Part shown: one piece after another, positions 13,891 through 16,478 of the stretch
Numbering within the stretch: position 1 is the first letter of the stretch
Layout of the letters: every line of letters starts with the position of its first letter
Source: Modestobacter sp.
Lineage (GTDB): Bacteria > Actinomycetota > Actinomycetes > Mycobacteriales > Geodermatophilaceae
NCBI GenBank assembly: GCA_025965635.1
Contig: JAOPWO010000374.1
Coordinates: forward strand, 1-16,478
Reading direction: 5' to 3'
DNA: 16,478 nucleotides
The notes under the pieces: model-generated
The model's database searches: none
Seen by the model: the letters and a program-made list of their open reading frames with translations, nothing else
Told to the model about the DNA's origin: nothing
Position numbers and translations under genes: made by a program

Positions 13891-14079
13891 CTACTGCTTC
13901 GGCGCCCGGGACGGGTCGCCGTCCCAGTCCTTGCCGGCCTCGCCGGCGTGCTCCGACGCGCTGTCGGTCGAGCCGGCGACAGCCTCGACCATCGCCCCGT
14001 CGGTCAGCTTCTCGCCCGCTGCGGTGACGTTGCCCCTCGGCTCGTCCTTGCTGGGCAGACTGTCGTTGGCCTCGGTCAT
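13891..14079 (-). CDS. Small acidic protein of unknown function
   Basis: The protein has 62 residues from ATG 14079, with AAGGAG at good spacing, itself inside the end of the upstream ATPase gene. The start and the ATPase stop overlap as ATGA, so translation is coupled. The sequence is hydrophilic (MTEANDSLPSKDEPRGN, then TAAGEKLTDGAMVEAVAGS, then acidic DWDGDPSRAPKQ) with no Cys, no membrane segment and probably little stable structure. I recognise no domain. The coupling suggests roughly matched synthesis with the RsbW-like ATPase, so it might be a partner or antagonist, but this is inference only. Confidence 0.8.
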   Translation of the reverse strand: MTEANDSLPSKDEPRGNVTAAGEKLTDGAMVEAVAGSTDSASEHAGEAGKDWDGDPSRAPKQ

Positions 14080-14552
14080 CGCGTCGACTCCTTCGTCTGG
14101 CGTTCTCGGTCTCCCGCCCCGTCCCCGCGCGGGGCCGGCGCCAAACCAGTCGGGGCTGCTCCCGGTGCAGCGGCGGGCACGAGGTCCAGCCAGACCCGCT
14201 TGCCGCCGTGGTGCTCCTCCACCCCCCACCGGGTGGCGATCGCGGCGATCATCGCCAACCCGCGCCCGCGCGGCCGCACGCCGGAGAGCTCCTGCACGAC
14301 CGGCCGCACCGCGGACCCGTCGACGACACCGATCCGCAGCCAGTCGTCGGCCAGGTCCACCTCCAGGATGAGCGCCTGCTCGCCGCCGACGTGGTCGACG
14401 ACGTTGGCCACCAGCTCGGTGGCCAGCAGCTCGGCGTCCTCGCGGTCCTGCGGGGCGCCCCACACGCTGAGCAGCTCACGCAGCATGCGGCGGGCGGCGA
14501 CCACGCTCCGCGGGGTGGCCGGCAGGTGGATGCGCGCGCTCACGGTCGACAT
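14076..14552 (-). CDS. RsbW-like ATP-binding protein (anti-sigma/serine kinase family)
   Basis: The protein has 158 residues from ATG 14552, with AGGAGG about 10 nt upstream. It is a single HATPase_c_2 (GHKL) domain. The N-box ELVANVVDHV lies at 46-55 with N50 and H54, the G1 region VVDGSAVRP at 76-84, RGRGLAMI at 95-102 and a closing strand GGKRVWLDL at 116-124. The tail after 126 is Ala/Pro-rich, then charged, and probably disordered. The family includes anti-sigma factors with serine kinase activity (RsbW, SpoIIAB) and many orphan actinobacterial members. No sigma factor or anti-anti-sigma (STAS) gene lies nearby, so its target is unknown. The gene overlaps the 62-residue gene by 4 nt. Confidence 0.9.
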   Translation of the reverse strand: MSTVSARIHLPATPRSVVAARRMLRELLSVWGAPQDREDAELLATELVANVVDHVGGEQALILEVDLADDWLRIGVVDGSAVRPVVQELSGVRPRGRGLAMIAAIATRWGVEEHHGGKRVWLDLVPAAAPGAAPTGLAPAPRGDGAGDRERQTKESTR

Positions 14553-14578
14553 GACTGTTCGTCCTCCTGCCTGCCGGG

Positions 14579-14590
14579 CCCGGATCCGGG
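14579..14590. repeat. 12-bp palindrome between hrpA and the RsbW-like gene
   Basis: CCCGGATCCGGG is a perfect 12-bp palindrome in the 98-bp gap, about 30 bp upstream of the RsbW-like start. It could be an operator or part of a weak terminator. No clear -10 is visible near it. Confidence 0.3.
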
Positions 14591-14650
14591 TCTCCCTCCC
14601 CCCATCGGCTGTCCGGGTCGCATCCCGTACCGCCGCTCCCTTCCGGGCAG

Positions 14651-16478
14651 TCAGGCCGAGACCTGGTCCAGCACGCCGTCGATGGCCTTGTAGACCCGCT
14701 GCTCGGACACCGGCCGGGCGGTGCCGATGCCCTGCGCGAAGAGCCCGACCCGGAGCTCCTCGAGCATCCAGCGCACCCGGGCCACCGGGTCGTCGGGCGC
14801 ACCGGTCGACGGCACCCGGGCCCGCAGCTGCTCGTACTCGGCGGTGACGGCGGACACCTGGGCCATCCACAGCGCATCCCGGGCCGCGTTGGCCGGCAGC
14901 TTCTCCAGCCGGTGCTGCATGGCCTTGAGGTACCGGACGACGTCAGGCAGCCGACGCCGTCCGGCGTCGGCGACGAAGCCCTTGTGCAGCAGTCCGCCCA
15001 TCTGCCGGCGCAGGTCCGCGATGGCGTCCTCGGGCACCCGCCGGCCGGGGGCCGCCCCGATCGCCACGGCCACCTCCCGGGCCTCGGTCAGCACCGCCTC
15101 GACCCGGTGCACCACGTCGGTGGTGAGCGGCAGCAACTGCCCGCGCGCGGTCTGCGCCAGCGCGGCGAACGCCGCCTCGTCCCCGGGCGGGCCGCCGGCC
15201 TCGGCGATCAGCTCGGTCGCGGCCGCGTCGACGCAGTCGGCGACCAGGTCGGGGATCTCGCCGTCCGGGTTGAACTGCAGCGCCAGCCGGGACCGGGGGC
15301 CCAGCGACCTGACCACCTGCCGGGCCGGCGAGCCGGCGGTGAGCACCAGCAGCCGGCGCACCCCGCGCCACGTCAGCCGGGTGGCCTCGACCTGGGTCGG
15401 CACCACCCGGACGCCGACAGTGCTGCCCTCGTCGACCAGCGCCGGGTAGGCGGTGACCTCGTGCCCGCCCCGGCGCACCTGCACCGTGCGGGGCAGCTCC
15501 CCGAACGTCCAGCCGGTCAGCCCTGTGCGCTCGATGTCCGAGGCCGCGTGGGCCAGGCTGGCCCGGCTCTGCGGCGCCACCTGGGTGCGCAGCGCCGCGA
15601 GGTCCTTGCCGGTGGCCAGCAGCCGCTGCCGGTCGTCGAGCACCCGGAAGGTGGCTCGCAGGTGGTCGGGCACCTGCTCGGGGTGCCAGGCGTCGGGCGG
15701 CACGGTCACCGCGGTGGCCCGGCGCAGCTCGCGCTCCAACGCGGGCAGCAGCGGCTCGGCCGGATCGATGTGCGGCAGCACCTCGCGCACCCGGTCCGGG
15801 ATCGGCACCAGTCCGCGACGCAGCTGCTTGGGCAGCGAGCGCAGCAGCTCGGTGACCAGCTCCGCACGCTGGCCGGGCACGGTGAACGCCAGCGACTCGC
15901 CGGACGTCGCGGCCAGGGTGTCCAGCACACCGAGCGGGACGTCCACGGTGACGCCGTCCTCGGCGGCACCGGGGGCGAACGCATAGCTCAGCGGCAGCGT
16001 CAGCCCCTGGCTCAGCCGCACCTCGTCCGGATAGTCCTCGACCCTGACCTGGCCGGCCACCGCGGTGTTGGTCAGCAGTTCGGGGGTGAAGGTGAGCAGG
16101 TCGGGGGTCTCCCGGCGGGCGGCCTTCCACCAGCGGTCGAAGTGCCGCACCGAGACGACGTCGGCCGGCACACGGGCGTCGTAGAGCTCGAACACCGTCT
16201 CGTCGTCCACCCGGATGTCCCGGCGGCGGGCGCGCTCCTCGAGGTCGGCGACCTGCTGCAGGGCGCGGGCGTTGTCGGCGACGAACCGGTGGTGCGTCGT
16301 CCACTCGCCCTGCACGAGCGCGTGCCGGATGAACAGCTCCCGGGAGACGACCGGGTCGATCGAGCCGTACTGCACCTTCCGGCCCACGACCAGCGGCAGG
16401 CCGTAGAGCGTGACCCGCTCGGTGGCCACGACGCTGCCCCGCTTGGCGTCCCAGCGGGGCTCGCTGTACTGGCGCTTC
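14651..16478 (-). CDS. hrpA: C-terminal part of ATP-dependent RNA helicase HrpA, cut by right edge
   Basis: The frame is open through the right edge and ends at TGA 14653-14651, giving 608 visible residues. The first ones (QYSEPRWDAKRG, then ATERVTLYGLPLVVGRKVQYG) align with E. coli HrpA as I recall it, as do ELFIRHALVQGEWTTHHRF, RRRDIRVDDETVFELYDARV and VSVRHFDRWWKAARRETPDLL. The GTG at 16429 is therefore internal. The fragment covers the OB-fold-like region and the DUF3418 C-terminal domain. The DEAH helicase core and start lie beyond the window; full HrpA proteins are about 1300 residues. HrpA is a DEAH-box RNA helicase linked in E. coli to mRNA processing and rescue of stalled ribosomes. 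The RsbW-like gene follows after 98 bp on the same strand. Confidence 0.95.
   Translation of the reverse strand, partial: KRQYSEPRWDAKRGSVVATERVTLYGLPLVVGRKVQYGSIDPVVSRELFIRHALVQGEWTTHHRFVADNARALQQVADLEERARRRDIRVDDETVFELYDARVPADVVSVRHFDRWWKAARRETPDLLTFTPELLTNTAVAGQVRVEDYPDEVRLSQGLTLPLSYAFAPGAAEDGVTVDVPLGVLDTLAATSGESLAFTVPGQRAELVTELLRSLPKQLRRGLVPIPDRVREVLPHIDPAEPLLPALERELRRATAVTVPPDAWHPEQVPDHLRATFRVLDDRQRLLATGKDLAALRTQVAPQSRASLAHAASDIERTGLTGWTFGELPRTVQVRRGGHEVTAYPALVDEGSTVGVRVVPTQVEATRLTWRGVRRLLVLTAGSPARQVVRSLGPRSRLALQFNPDGEIPDLVADCVDAAATELIAEAGGPPGDEAAFAALAQTARGQLLPLTTDVVHRVEAVLTEAREVAVAIGAAPGRRVPEDAIADLRRQMGGLLHKGFVADAGRRRLPDVVRYLKAMQHRLEKLPANAARDALWMAQVSAVTAEYEQLRARVPSTGAPDDPVARVRWMLEELRVGLFAQGIGTARPVSEQRVYKAIDGVLDQVSA

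Noticed and set aside
1..16478. CRISPR arrays, tRNA or rRNA genes, insertion sequences, phage or defence genes
   Set aside because: None seen: no regularly spaced direct repeats of CRISPR length, no transposase or integrase motifs, no cloverleaf with a T-arm, and base composition is even across the window.

Overview
The window is very GC-rich, and its genes use G or C at almost every third codon position. GTG starts are frequent, and two genes look leaderless, with a TANNNT element 7-8 bp before a GTG. Together with a PhoP/PhoR pair of mycobacterial type, an HrpA-type RNA helicase, a DUF2795-like protein and an RsbW-like ATPase, this points to an actinomycete. Geodermatophilaceae or a near relative is my guess from style; it is not proven by any marker here.

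Left part (1-2026): the N-terminus of an unrecognised minus-strand gene runs off the left edge. Divergent from it is a 257-residue helical protein with tandem 14-residue repeats. A DUF2795-like acidic protein converges on it, with a hairpin between the two. A 352-bp divergent intergenic region follows.

Middle plus-strand block (2027-8411): a siderophore-interacting flavoprotein; a two-component system (phoP-phoR, 4-nt overlap) closely resembling mycobacterial PhoPR; a PaaI-type thioesterase ending in a strong hairpin; then cysD-cysN, the two subunits of sulfate adenylyltransferase, overlapping by one base and followed by another hairpin. CysN has no fused APS kinase.

Minus-strand block (8671-13827): a cytochrome P450, then a three-subunit molybdenum hydroxylase of the CO-dehydrogenase family in the order large-small-medium. 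The large subunit carries the AYRGAGR loop, the 'form II' signature, so it should not be called a CO oxidiser. A Crp-type dyad lies upstream of the large subunit, and a long hairpin closes the block.

Right part (13852-16478, minus strand): an RsbW-like ATPase translationally coupled to a 62-residue acidic protein, with a terminator after them, and upstream the C-terminal half of an HrpA helicase whose start lies beyond the window.

Most gene content is ordinary actinobacterial core or accessory metabolism, and I do not see a convincing new multi-gene system. The most unusual signals are regulatory or structural: five CAG-centred 7-mers at exact 11-bp spacing in front of phoP, a perfect 28-bp palindrome just inside phoR, a long near-perfect hairpin after the Mo-hydroxylase operon, a Crp-type site before its large subunit, and a start-stop mini-ORF in front of its medium subunit.
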